Below, piece by piece: positions 1 through 7,213 of a DNA stretch of 64,000 nt. Each line of letters starts with the position of its first letter. Position 1 is the stretch's first letter. Source of the stretch: Chitinophaga sp. SYP-B3965 (lineage in GTDB: Bacteria > Bacteroidota > Bacteroidia > Chitinophagales > Chitinophagaceae). The stretch covers positions 124,001 to 188,000 of the forward strand of contig NZ_WJFD01000005.1 in the NCBI RefSeq assembly GCF_009647655.1, in the 5' to 3' direction. The notes under the pieces were generated by a model that saw only the letters and a program-made list of their open reading frames with translations, had not been told where the DNA came from and did not search any database. The position numbers were made by a program, and so were the translations under genes.

Positions 1-1141
1 CTTTAGCAGTATAACCGGAAATGAACTGGTACATGGCCTGGCCGGGGCTCAGCCTGGAAATGGGAGGCAGTACGCCATACGCATCGCAGGTGAGGAAGAA
101 AATGTTTTTAGGAAGACTGCCAATGGATGGCTCCAGGGCATTATCTATATAATGTAAGGGGTAAGAAACACGGGTGTTTTCCGTAATGCTCTTATCCGCA
201 TAATTGATCTTGTGCGTGCCGGGGAAGAAGCCGATGTTCTCTACCAATGCACCTTCACGGATGGCATGGAAGATCTGCGGTTCCTTTTCCTCGCTGAGGT
301 CAATGGTTTTGGCATAACAGCCACCTTCAAAATTGAATACGCCGGTGCCGGTCCATCCATGCTCGTCGTCTCCAATGAGTTTGCGCTCGGGATCAGCGCT
401 CAGGGTAGTTTTGCCGGTGCCGCTCAGGCCAAAGAATACAGCTGTATCTCCACTGCGGCCCTGGTTGGCGGAGCAGTGCATGCTCAGTACATTCTTTTCG
501 TGTGGCAGTACATAATTGAGGACGGAGAAGATACCTTTCTTGATCTCACCGGTATAGGCAGAGCCACCAATGATGATCATCTTTTTGGTAAAGTTCACTA
601 CCGCAAAATTGTGCTGGCGGGTACCGTCCGTAGCAGGGTCTGCTACACAACCCGGTGCCTGGATCACTGTCCATTCAGGGTCCATTTGCTCCAGTTCTTC
701 CTCATGAGGGCGGAGGAACATGTTGTAGGCAAAGAGGCTGGACCATGGGGTTTCTGTAATTACCCGGATATTGAGCCGGTATTCCGGATCTGCACATGCC
801 TGGCAATCTCTCACCCAAACTGATTTTCCCGCAAAATAACGGGTCACTTTCTGATAGAGCCTGTCAAAGTTTTCGGCTGAGAACGGCAGGTTGAAGTCGT
901 TCCAGTTCACAGTGTTAGCGGTGATGCTGTCTTTCACAATGAACTTGTCTTTAGGAGAACGGCCGGTAAACTCCCCGGTATTCACCACCAATGCACCCGT
1001 GTCGCTAAGACTACCCTGCTTGCGTGCCAGGGTTTGAGCGGTCAGCTCTTCCGGGGTTAATTGGTAATGTACATCGGCGGTGTTCTCTATGCCCAATTCC
1101 CGCAATTCCTTAAGTGTATCCCTTACACTGCTGATTTGCAT
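1..1141 (-). CDS. pckA: Phosphoenolpyruvate carboxykinase (ATP), C-terminus cut by window edge
   Basis: Converts oxaloacetate and ATP to phosphoenolpyruvate, CO2 and ADP, the first committed step of gluconeogenesis in the cytoplasm. Reading the minus strand from the ATG at 1141-1139 gives 380 codons without a stop, beginning MQISSVRDTLKELREL. Seen in it: the substrate-binding segment TGEFTGRSPKDKF near residue 55, IIIGGSAYTGEIKKG near residue 190, the kinase-1a P-loop GLSGTGKTTLSADP at 238-251 and the following LIGDDEHGW metal/nucleotide region. These are family hallmarks. About 150 C-terminal residues lie outside the window. It has its own consensus promoter just upstream and stands divergent to the aminopeptidase gene. 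Confidence 0.96.
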   Translation of the reverse strand, partial: MQISSVRDTLKELRELGIENTADVHYQLTPEELTAQTLARKQGSLSDTGALVVNTGEFTGRSPKDKFIVKDSITANTVNWNDFNLPFSAENFDRLYQKVTRYFAGKSVWVRDCQACADPEYRLNIRVITETPWSSLFAYNMFLRPHEEELEQMDPEWTVIQAPGCVADPATDGTRQHNFAVVNFTKKMIIIGGSAYTGEIKKGIFSVLNYVLPHEKNVLSMHCSANQGRSGDTAVFFGLSGTGKTTLSADPERKLIGDDEHGWTGTGVFNFEGGCYAKTIDLSEEKEPQIFHAIREGALVENIGFFPGTHKINYADKSITENTRVSYPLHYIDNALEPSIGSLPKNIFFLTCDAYGVLPPISRLSPGQAMYQFISGYTAK

Positions 1142-1167
1142 AAAGAAAGATTGTTTTGGTGTATAGG

Positions 1168-1196
1168 CAAAACTAGGCTTTTTTTGATGTTATCAA
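1168..1196 (-). promoter_or_regulatory. Bacteroidota-type promoter for pckA
   Basis: On the minus strand a TTG (1196-1194) is followed after 18 bases by TAGTTTTG (1175-1168), matching the Bacteroidota primary-sigma consensus TTG-N(17-23)-TAnnTTTG. The ATG of pckA is 27 bases further on, leaving a short leader. Confidence 0.7.
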
Positions 1197-1401
1197 ATTT
1201 TATAGGTGTTGCACCATTAAAATTTATGATATTCTACATGTTTTGACCCCTGTTTTTAGATAATATTTAATTCTTTCGATTTCATTTTAAGCGAAAATCA
1301 ACAGACTGCAGGAATAATTATTTGTGAATAAGGTACCACTTTGAGGTAATCAACTATAACTTTTGTGTGAGGTTTGGCCACAGCAGGGGAAAGGATAACG
1401 T

Positions 1402-1432
1402 TTTGCAGGTTGCTGATTTTCTGGTAAGTTTG
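1402..1432 (+). promoter_or_regulatory. Bacteroidota-type promoter for the aminopeptidase gene
   Basis: TTTG at 1402-1405, then 19 bases, then TAAGTTTG at 1425-1432: an exact match to the TTG-N19-TAnnTTTG form. The start codon at 1462 lies 29 bases downstream. Confidence 0.7.
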
Positions 1433-1461
1433 AGCCTTCATACATCAGAAAAAAGCATTCA

Positions 1462-2754
1462 ATGAAATATTTGCCGCTGGATCAGCAACTTTTTATCAAG
1501 AACCGTGAACGTTTTGTCGCAAAAATGCAAGGGGACTCCATTGCTATCTTTAACTCAAACGATGAATTACCCGCCAACGGGGACGCACTGTATACATTCC
1601 GTCAGAATTCAGACCTGTACTGGCTCACCGGCATTGACCAGGAAGATACCATGCTGGTATTGTTCCCCGGTAACCCGGATACTAAACACCGGGAAGTACT
1701 GGTACTCGTACGTCCGAATGAACTGAAGGAGAAATGGGATGGCCACCGCCTCCGTAAAGAAGAAGCTACTGCCATTTCCGGTATTCAAACAATCGTATGG
1801 CTGGATAGCCTGGATGCTTTGTTACAGCAATGGATCCATGAAGCCACCAATATCTACCTCAATTCCAACGAGAACAACCGTAAGGCAAATCTCGTTCCGG
1901 TAAGGGATTACCGCTATGCGGCAGACATGAAAGAACGTTATCCTTTACATAACTACCTGCGTGCTGCGAAAATCCTGAAAGAAGTACGTGCCGTGAAAAC
2001 TGCAGAGGAAGTGAAAGTAACACAGGTAGCCATCGATATTACAGAGAAAACTTTCCGCCGTTTATTACAATTCATCAAACCCGGTGTGTTTGAATATGAG
2101 ATCCATGCAGAGATCCTGCATGAGTTCCTGCGCAACCGCGCCAGTGGAGAAGCATATGGTTCTATCATTGCCTCCGGGGACCGTGCCCGTACTTTACACT
2201 ATGTAGAGAACAGCCGGGAATGTAAAGACGGAGAAGTGATCCTGATGGACTTTGGCGCTGCCTATGGCGGTTATAATGCAGACCTTACCCGCAGCGTGCC
2301 TGTGAATGGTAAGTTCACTGCCCGTCAACGGGAAGTGTACAATGCCTGCCTCAATTTGCACAATTACGCTAAATCCATCCTGAAACCCGGCATCACCATC
2401 GCCAAGTACCATGAAATGGTAGGCGTGGAAGCAGGTAAGGAGTTTGTGAAAATAGGTTTGCTCACAGAAGGGGATATCAAAAACCAGGACCCTGAAACAC
2501 CCGCATACCGCAAGTACCTGTACCATGGCATTTCTCACCATCTGGGTGTGGATGTGCATGACCTGGGGCCTTCTTTCTTCCAGCCTATTCCAGAAGGCGC
2601 TTTGATGACCGTGGAGCCGGGTATTTATATTGAAGAAGAACAACTGGGCATCCGCATAGAAAATAACATCTGGGTGAAAGCCGCTGGTAATGTGGATCTG
2701 TTTAAGAACATCCCCATCACGGCAGATGAGATAGAAGCTTTGATGAAGAAATAA
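1462..2754 (+). CDS. pepP: Aminopeptidase P family protein (Xaa-Pro aminopeptidase)
   Basis: A cytosolic metallopeptidase predicted to remove N-terminal residues that precede proline. 430 aa, the normal length of the PepP type. The first ~160 residues form the non-catalytic aminopeptidase-P N domain (NSNDELPANGDALYTFRQNS, which matches the usual 'R.DSDFYYLTG' region). The C-terminal pita-bread domain carries the dinuclear metal ligands: MDFGAAYGGYNADLTR (two Asp), GISHHLGVDVHD (His), VEPGIYI (Glu) and IRIENN (Glu). It has its own promoter and is followed after about 57 bases by pssA. No signal peptide. Confidence 0.94.
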   Translation: MKYLPLDQQLFIKNRERFVAKMQGDSIAIFNSNDELPANGDALYTFRQNSDLYWLTGIDQEDTMLVLFPGNPDTKHREVLVLVRPNELKEKWDGHRLRKEEATAISGIQTIVWLDSLDALLQQWIHEATNIYLNSNENNRKANLVPVRDYRYAADMKERYPLHNYLRAAKILKEVRAVKTAEEVKVTQVAIDITEKTFRRLLQFIKPGVFEYEIHAEILHEFLRNRASGEAYGSIIASGDRARTLHYVENSRECKDGEVILMDFGAAYGGYNADLTRSVPVNGKFTARQREVYNACLNLHNYAKSILKPGITIAKYHEMVGVEAGKEFVKIGLLTEGDIKNQDPETPAYRKYLYHGISHHLGVDVHDLGPSFFQPIPEGALMTVEPGIYIEEEQLGIRIENNIWVKAAGNVDLFKNIPITADEIEALMKK

Positions 2755-2811
2755 TATATTGTGGAAGGGGGGAACACCCCCTTTCCATTTTGGCACAACG
2801 AAAAAACACTG

Positions 2812-3585
2812 ATGAAACAAATTCCGAATATCCTTACCCTGTCTAATCTTTTTTGTGGCGCACTCGCCATTATCTTCATCTTACACGCACCGGAGTATAT
2901 CGCAGAATTCAATGGCACAGAATACATGGTCACCAATCCGGAACCTATCTATTGGGCTTCAGGGCTGGTAGTACTGGCCGGTATCATTGATTTCTTCGAC
3001 GGATTTGTTGCACGTTTACTCAAAGTTTCTTCTGAATTAGGCAAACAGCTGGATTCCCTGGCAGACGTAGTGTCCTTTGGCGTAGTGCCGGGCATGATCC
3101 TGTTCCGCCTGCTCCGCAGCGCGTATTTTCAAAGTCCGGATGTATTTGACGTTTCTTACTTTAACCTGGCGCCGGCCTTGCTGATCCCCTGTTTTGCGGC
3201 TTACCGCCTGGCAGTGTTCAACCTGGATACCCGTCAGTCCGAACATTTCATAGGGGTGCCTACACCGGCTGTAGGTTTCCTGGTGGCTTCTTTCCCCCTG
3301 ATCATGTTATATAATCCTTATAACCTGGCCCACTGGCTGGAAAATATCTGGGTATTATACGGGATCATTTTTGTGCTCTGCTACCTGATGGTGAGCTCTC
3401 ATCCCATGATCAGCCTGAAGTTTAAGAACTTTTCCATTAAAGATAACTGGCCTCGCTTTCTATTAGTGATCCTGACGCTCGTAAGCATACCTGTATTGCG
3501 TTATGCTGCGGTACCTTTTGTATTTATCGTATATGTAGGGCTTTCGCTGATCGTTCCGCCTAAAAATTCGATAAAAAACTCGTAG
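2812..3585 (+). CDS. pssA: CDP-diacylglycerol--serine O-phosphatidyltransferase
   Basis: Integral inner-membrane enzyme that makes phosphatidylserine from CDP-diacylglycerol and serine, the precursor of phosphatidylethanolamine. The CDP-alcohol phosphotransferase signature is complete: FFDGFVARLL, then G, then KQLDSLADVVSFG, giving DG-x2-AR-x8-G-x3-D-x3-D. There are several hydrophobic segments (for example FVFIVYVGLSLIVP near the end). The reading frame is open from a GTG at 2761, but family alignment and the initial MKQIPNILTLSNLFCG support the ATG at 2812 (257 aa). The stop codon overlaps the putative purS promoter. Confidence 0.93.
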   Translation: MKQIPNILTLSNLFCGALAIIFILHAPEYIAEFNGTEYMVTNPEPIYWASGLVVLAGIIDFFDGFVARLLKVSSELGKQLDSLADVVSFGVVPGMILFRLLRSAYFQSPDVFDVSYFNLAPALLIPCFAAYRLAVFNLDTRQSEHFIGVPTPAVGFLVASFPLIMLYNPYNLAHWLENIWVLYGIIFVLCYLMVSSHPMISLKFKNFSIKDNWPRFLLVILTLVSIPVLRYAAVPFVFIVYVGLSLIVPPKNSIKNS

Positions 3586-3590
3586 GTTTG
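3583..3590 (+). promoter_or_regulatory. Possible -7 element for purS inside the pssA stop codon
   Basis: TAGGTTTG matches TAnnTTTG and lies 21 bases before the purS ATG. Its first three bases are the pssA stop codon. No good TTG is present at the expected upstream distance, so this is weaker than the other promoters. Confidence 0.35.
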
Positions 3591-3611
3591 CGTCTTAAAT
3601 TTTTGAGACAA

Positions 3612-3857
3612 ATGACATTTACTGCACATATCAACGTGATGCCGCTGAAAGAATTGCTGGACCCTCAGGGCAAAGCTGTATTAGGCGGACTGAAAAACCT
3701 GGGCCTCGGAAATGTACATGACGTGCGCGTAGGCAAACATATCACGCTTCAGATCGAAGCCTCTTCCAAAGAAGAAGCGCAACATCTGGCGGAGAATGCC
3801 TGCCAGAAGCTGCTCGCTAACCAGGTAATGGAATCTTACGAAGTTAATATTCAATAG
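3612..3857 (+). CDS. purS: Phosphoribosylformylglycinamidine synthase subunit PurS
   Basis: Small structural subunit that couples PurL and PurQ in the FGAM synthetase step of purine synthesis. 81 aa from the ATG at 3612, the usual size. The sequence has the PurS pattern: an N-terminal strand (FTAHINVMP), a segment LLDPQGKAVLGGLKNLG (family 'DPQG.AV...L..LG'), VRVGKHITLQIEA, and the ending CQKLLANQVMESYEVNIQ. The frame runs open from 3588, but that would start within the pssA overlap and lacks homology. PurL and PurQ are not in the window. Confidence 0.92.
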   Translation: MTFTAHINVMPLKELLDPQGKAVLGGLKNLGLGNVHDVRVGKHITLQIEASSKEEAQHLAENACQKLLANQVMESYEVNIQ

Positions 3858-3904
3858 AACTGGCATATTCCTGATCATCTGGATAAGCTTTAAACTTCAA
3901 TAGA

Positions 3905-4579
3905 TTGTCAAAACTCTTCCTCATTCCATCTCCCATCGGTAACCTGGCGGATATCACCTACAGGGCCGTAAAGGTGTTGGAAACGGTAGAACTGATATTG
4001 GCAGAAGATACCCGTACATCGGGTGTTCTCCTGAAACACTATGGCATCAACAAGCCTGTAACACCTTATCATCAGCACAATGAGCATAAGGTGTTGCAGC
4101 ATCTTGTACAACAGATGCAAGGTGGTAAAGAAATGGCCCTGCTCACAGATGCCGGTACACCCGGTGTTTCTGATCCGGGCTTTTTGCTGGTACGGGAATG
4201 CATCCGCGCCGGCGTTCCGGTAGAATGTTTACCCGGCGCCACGGCATTTGTTCCTGCATTAGTGAACAGCGGCATCCCCATGAACCGCTTTGCCTTTGAG
4301 GGATTCCCTCCTCTTAAAAAAGGTCGTCAAACCTTATTCACCCAATTAGCTACAGAAGAACGCGCCCTCGTTTTCTACGAATCTCCCCACCGCCTGGTAA
4401 GAACACTCAACGATTTCATCAAGTACTTCGGTGCAGAAAGGCAATGTTGTGTTTCCCGCGAACTCACTAAAATGTTCGAAGAAAATAAACGCGGCACTTT
4501 ACAGGAAGTGCATGATTATTTTTTAGAGAAAGGTGTGAAGGGTGAGATTGTGATTATTGTAGAAGGATTTATTGCGTAA
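3905..4579 (+). CDS. rsmI: 16S rRNA (cytidine1402-2'-O)-methyltransferase
   Basis: SAM-dependent tetrapyrrole-methylase-fold enzyme that 2'-O-methylates C1402 in the decoding centre of 16S rRNA. 224 aa. Conserved blocks seen: LFLIPSPIGNLADITYRA at the N-terminus, LAEDTRTSGVLLKHYGI, LLTDAGTPGVSDPG, VECLPGATAFVPALVNSG, FAFEGFPPLKKGR and YESPHRL. The start is TTG at 3905: the first residues SKLFLIPSPIGNL are already the conserved N-terminus and no ATG precedes them. Monocistronic by appearance. Confidence 0.95.
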   Translation: MSKLFLIPSPIGNLADITYRAVKVLETVELILAEDTRTSGVLLKHYGINKPVTPYHQHNEHKVLQHLVQQMQGGKEMALLTDAGTPGVSDPGFLLVRECIRAGVPVECLPGATAFVPALVNSGIPMNRFAFEGFPPLKKGRQTLFTQLATEERALVFYESPHRLVRTLNDFIKYFGAERQCCVSRELTKMFEENKRGTLQEVHDYFLEKGVKGEIVIIVEGFIA

Positions 4580-4681
4580 CTTTTTTCTCAGGCTATTCCC
4601 CCTTTAATAATAAAAGCATACTCTTTGTAGAATAAATAACCCGAAGTAGTGCATTGGCTACTTCTTAAAATCTATAAGAGA

Positions 4682-5191
4682 ATGATTAATGCAGATCTTT
4701 TTTATGTTTTGTTGGGAATATCTAACCCGACTTCCCCATTCAAGGCAGCTTATAATCGTACAACCCCGCAAACAATAGCTTCACGTTATTTAGGTAAAGG
4801 GTATGCCGCTGAATTTTATGAATGGGGTGGAAAGTCCCAAAGAATTTCTTGGTTTTGGGGCCCTGGGGAATTTATAATTCCTACTTCCCCATATAGTACT
4901 GTGAAGATGCTTGATGAAGGAACCTGTGTTCACATGACATATGGCAATATGATCAGCATATTAAAGAAACATGATGATGCAAGGGCTCAGTATAAACATT
5001 TCAGAGAACAGCATAACATTGCCATAGCGGAGAGAATAAAAGAGATCAAAACAAAAACGCCGTTAGAAGTTTATGTTAACCTTATCTCAAAAAAACCATG
5101 GGTGTTGGAACAGGTAAGTCAGGAGGACCTCGCTTCTTACCTGAATGTTGACCTCAAAACCTTGAAAGAATTTAGCAATATGAAAGCTTAG
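4682..5191 (+). CDS. Crp/Fnr-like (cyclic nucleotide-binding fold) protein, degenerate
   Basis: 169 aa from the ATG at 4682 (a GTG at 4649 would add 11 residues). The layout follows Bacteroidota Crp/Fnr regulators. A beta-roll-like part contains EFYEWGGKSQRISWFWGPGEFIIP (split here as EFYEWGG, ISWFWGPGEFIIPTSPY). Next come a helix with RAQYKHFREQHNIAIAERIKEIK and the family-type stretch LEVYVNLISKKPWVLEQVSQ, and last a C-terminal piece EDLASYLNVDLKTLKEFSNMKA that resembles the winged-helix recognition region ('..IASYLGITPETLSRIR'). The protein is shorter than a normal ~190-200 aa member, and the recognition helix lacks the usual arginines, so DNA binding is uncertain. It sits directly upstream of the eCIS cluster on the same strand, which suggests but does not show a regulatory role. 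Confidence 0.6.
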   Translation: MINADLFYVLLGISNPTSPFKAAYNRTTPQTIASRYLGKGYAAEFYEWGGKSQRISWFWGPGEFIIPTSPYSTVKMLDEGTCVHMTYGNMISILKKHDDARAQYKHFREQHNIAIAERIKEIKTKTPLEVYVNLISKKPWVLEQVSQEDLASYLNVDLKTLKEFSNMKA

Positions 5192-5219
5192 GTTTCAATA
5201 AAATATAGTCCCCCAGTGG

Positions 5220-5237
5220 TTTAACAGCTATGTTAAA
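5220..5237. promoter_or_regulatory. Palindrome upstream of the eCIS operon (candidate Crp/Fnr-type operator)
   Basis: Perfect inverted repeat TTTAACA-GCTA-TGTTAAA with 7-base arms and a 4-base centre, lying 185 bases before the first eCIS gene and 28 bases after the Crp-like gene. Arm and spacer geometry resembles Fnr-type sites. No T-run follows, so it is not an intrinsic terminator. No TAnnTTTG promoter element is visible between here and the gene at 5422. Confidence 0.4.
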
Positions 5238-5421
5238 TTACTGAAAATCCGTATTTATCGCGAATAGTTTTTTTTGCTATAATAAAATTAAATAAGTAAT
5301 ATTACATAGAGCAAGAGCCCCGAAAATTGAAGATCGATAGCATAGCATATTCTCTAACACCCCAAATGTTCCAAAAAGAAATACGCATCAACAACTGATG
5401 TGACCCCAAATAATACGCAAC

Positions 5422-6009
5422 ATGATCCATGAGGCATTAAAGTTTATTTCCGAGGAAGTAAACCGATATCTGTCCCTGAAACTTGGTTCTGTTACGGATC
5501 CCCGTCTCGTATTGGGAAACGTGGCAAAACTCAATGAGAATGATCAGGGAGGTGGGAATAATCCCCTGTCGAACCGCGCCATTTTAACACTGGTGAATAT
5601 TGAAGAAGACCGTGTGTCCCGTTCACCGGATAATTACAGAAGAGTGGGAGAGTCCATCCAGTACCGTAATCCACGCGTGTTCCTCAACCTCTACTGCCTG
5701 TTCTCCGTGAACAGAACTAACTACGACGTATCACTCGAATGGCTTAATTACATTATCCAGTTCTTCCAGTACCGCAATGTTTTCACGCATGGCAACAGCC
5801 CCTTGCTGCATGAAAAGATAGACCAGCTGGTGCTGGACCTTACCAGCATGAACCTGGAGCAGCTCAACCAGTTATGGGGTGTGATGGGTGGAAAATATTA
5901 CCCCTCGGTACTCTACAAAATGAGATTGATAGCCATAGAAGATGATACCCCAGAAGCCTCCGGCGACCTGATCCGCGAAATTAATATCACTGAGCAAGGC
6001 ATTAACTGA
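5422..6009 (+). CDS. eCIS tail terminator, DUF4255 / Pvc16 family
   Basis: 195 aa. The sequence matches DUF4255: an N-terminal helix MIHEALKFISEEVNRYL, then GNVAKLNENDQGGG and AILTLVNIEEDRVSR, then NPRVFLNLYCLFSVN, and a C-terminal WGVMGGKYYPSVLYKMRLIAIE segment typical of Afp16/Pvc16. In Afp/PVC particles this protein caps the distal end of the inner tube and sheath. It opens a run of 16 co-directional, closely spaced genes, and the next gene starts 4 bases after its stop. Family assignment is confident; its placement at the particle end is known for homologues and inferred here. Confidence 0.9.
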   Translation: MIHEALKFISEEVNRYLSLKLGSVTDPRLVLGNVAKLNENDQGGGNNPLSNRAILTLVNIEEDRVSRSPDNYRRVGESIQYRNPRVFLNLYCLFSVNRTNYDVSLEWLNYIIQFFQYRNVFTHGNSPLLHEKIDQLVLDLTSMNLEQLNQLWGVMGGKYYPSVLYKMRLIAIEDDTPEASGDLIREINITEQGIN

Positions 6010-6013
6010 TCAT

Positions 6014-7183
6014 ATGCAACTGAGTTATAAAATACTATTTGTGATAGAGGTGCTGCATGACTATTACAGCAACTCGCAGTGTGAAGATTTCACGATCGAA
6101 CCCACTGCCGAAACACAACTGCTATTTAAGAACCAGCAGATCCTCTGGCGCAACATGGGTAATAAGTTCTATGCCCTGGTGAGACTGGTGGAAGGCAAGC
6201 CGCTGGTACCGCTTGCGCCGGATCTGGTGTTCCGCTGTTACCTGAAACTGAACAGCATGCAGTTTGCGAACTTCACCAATATGGAAGTGAATTTCGGCGC
6301 AGGGCAACGCCTCTATCTTACTAACCTGCATCAGCATCATCTCAGTGGCGTAAAGTATATCACCCACCAGATAGCTGCTTACAATGGCGCTACCAGTTAT
6401 CTTCCCGGTAGTTTTGTGCAGAATGTGAACGGGGATGTATATGAAGCTATCCGCAGCAGTAATAATGGTAACGCACATGCGCTGAATGAAGCCACCTTCT
6501 GGGAGAACCGCTTCCAGCAACGGTATGCCACACCAGAGGACCTCTCCTTTTCCGCCAGTAATTTATTCCGCTTTCAACTGCCCGCACCCGTTGTGGCAGC
6601 TGCAATAGAAGTATTCCGTTTCAATTCTGCCAATGGAAATTATGATCTGCCCGCTTTACCAGGTCAGCTCCTGAATTTCCCGCAGGCACAACAGGAAGTG
6701 TTGGTGAACCTGGGCGCATTGCCACCAGCCCGTTACAGGGTGCAGGTGAATGCAGAATCCGCATTTGTATATGCGGACGGCAGGATCCAGCAGGAGCAGG
6801 TGTTTGGTGTAGTAGAGATCTTCAACCATTTACCTTCCGCCAACGAATCCTCTTTATTAAATAACGACGGCACTGTGAAAGAAACGGCATTCACTGTACG
6901 TTTCGCTAACCGTGTTGCACTCTGGAAATACCTGGTGAATGCAGGCTCTGCTGTTACCGCCATCAAAGACAGTAACAACACATACACCTTTGTAAAATCA
7001 GGTGATGCATTTATTTCTAACAGGCCCATCCCTTTAACAGAAACACCTATCCGTTCTTTCTTCCTGGAATCCGGTAACGCGGGGCCACCCTTCGCACTCA
7101 GCAATGCAGCCATCAACAGGATCAGAACACTGCAAAGAGATGGCGACACCTTTTATTGCAGTGAGATCTTCCTGAATCAATAA
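6014..7183 (+). CDS. Uncharacterised eCIS-cluster protein (389 aa)
   Basis: I do not recognise the family. There is no signal peptide or membrane segment. The N-terminal part (YKILFVIEVLHDYYSNSQC, then IEPTAETQLLFKNQQILWRN) looks like a folded alpha/beta domain. Around residues 130-165 the stretch GSFVQNVNGDVYEAIRSS, followed by FWENRFQQRYA, resembles the small aromatic 'YxxGdvVxxngkvYxA..p.....W' carbohydrate-binding-like motif found in tail and chitinase proteins. The rest is beta-rich, with a segment VLVNLGALPPARYRVQV reminiscent of Ig-like domains. Its place between the terminator and sheath genes, 4 bases from the former, argues for a structural cap or adaptor or a cargo-related role. 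Function is not assignable from sequence. Confidence 0.75.
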   Translation: MQLSYKILFVIEVLHDYYSNSQCEDFTIEPTAETQLLFKNQQILWRNMGNKFYALVRLVEGKPLVPLAPDLVFRCYLKLNSMQFANFTNMEVNFGAGQRLYLTNLHQHHLSGVKYITHQIAAYNGATSYLPGSFVQNVNGDVYEAIRSSNNGNAHALNEATFWENRFQQRYATPEDLSFSASNLFRFQLPAPVVAAAIEVFRFNSANGNYDLPALPGQLLNFPQAQQEVLVNLGALPPARYRVQVNAESAFVYADGRIQQEQVFGVVEIFNHLPSANESSLLNNDGTVKETAFTVRFANRVALWKYLVNAGSAVTAIKDSNNTYTFVKSGDAFISNRPIPLTETPIRSFFLESGNAGPPFALSNAAINRIRTLQRDGDTFYCSEIFLNQ

Positions 7184-7213
7184 TCATTTATTTAACCTCA
7201 AATATTATTCATC

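Larger units (their letters stand above)
1142..1461. other. Divergent intergenic region pckA / aminopeptidase
   Basis: This 320-base AT-rich gap holds the two divergent promoters listed separately (1168-1196 minus and 1402-1432 plus). I see no RNA gene, repeat or further reading frame of substance between them. Confidence 0.6.

Noticed and set aside
212-823. 203-codon plus-strand reading frame
   Set aside because: It is the antisense of pckA, whose minus-strand product shows full catalytic motifs.
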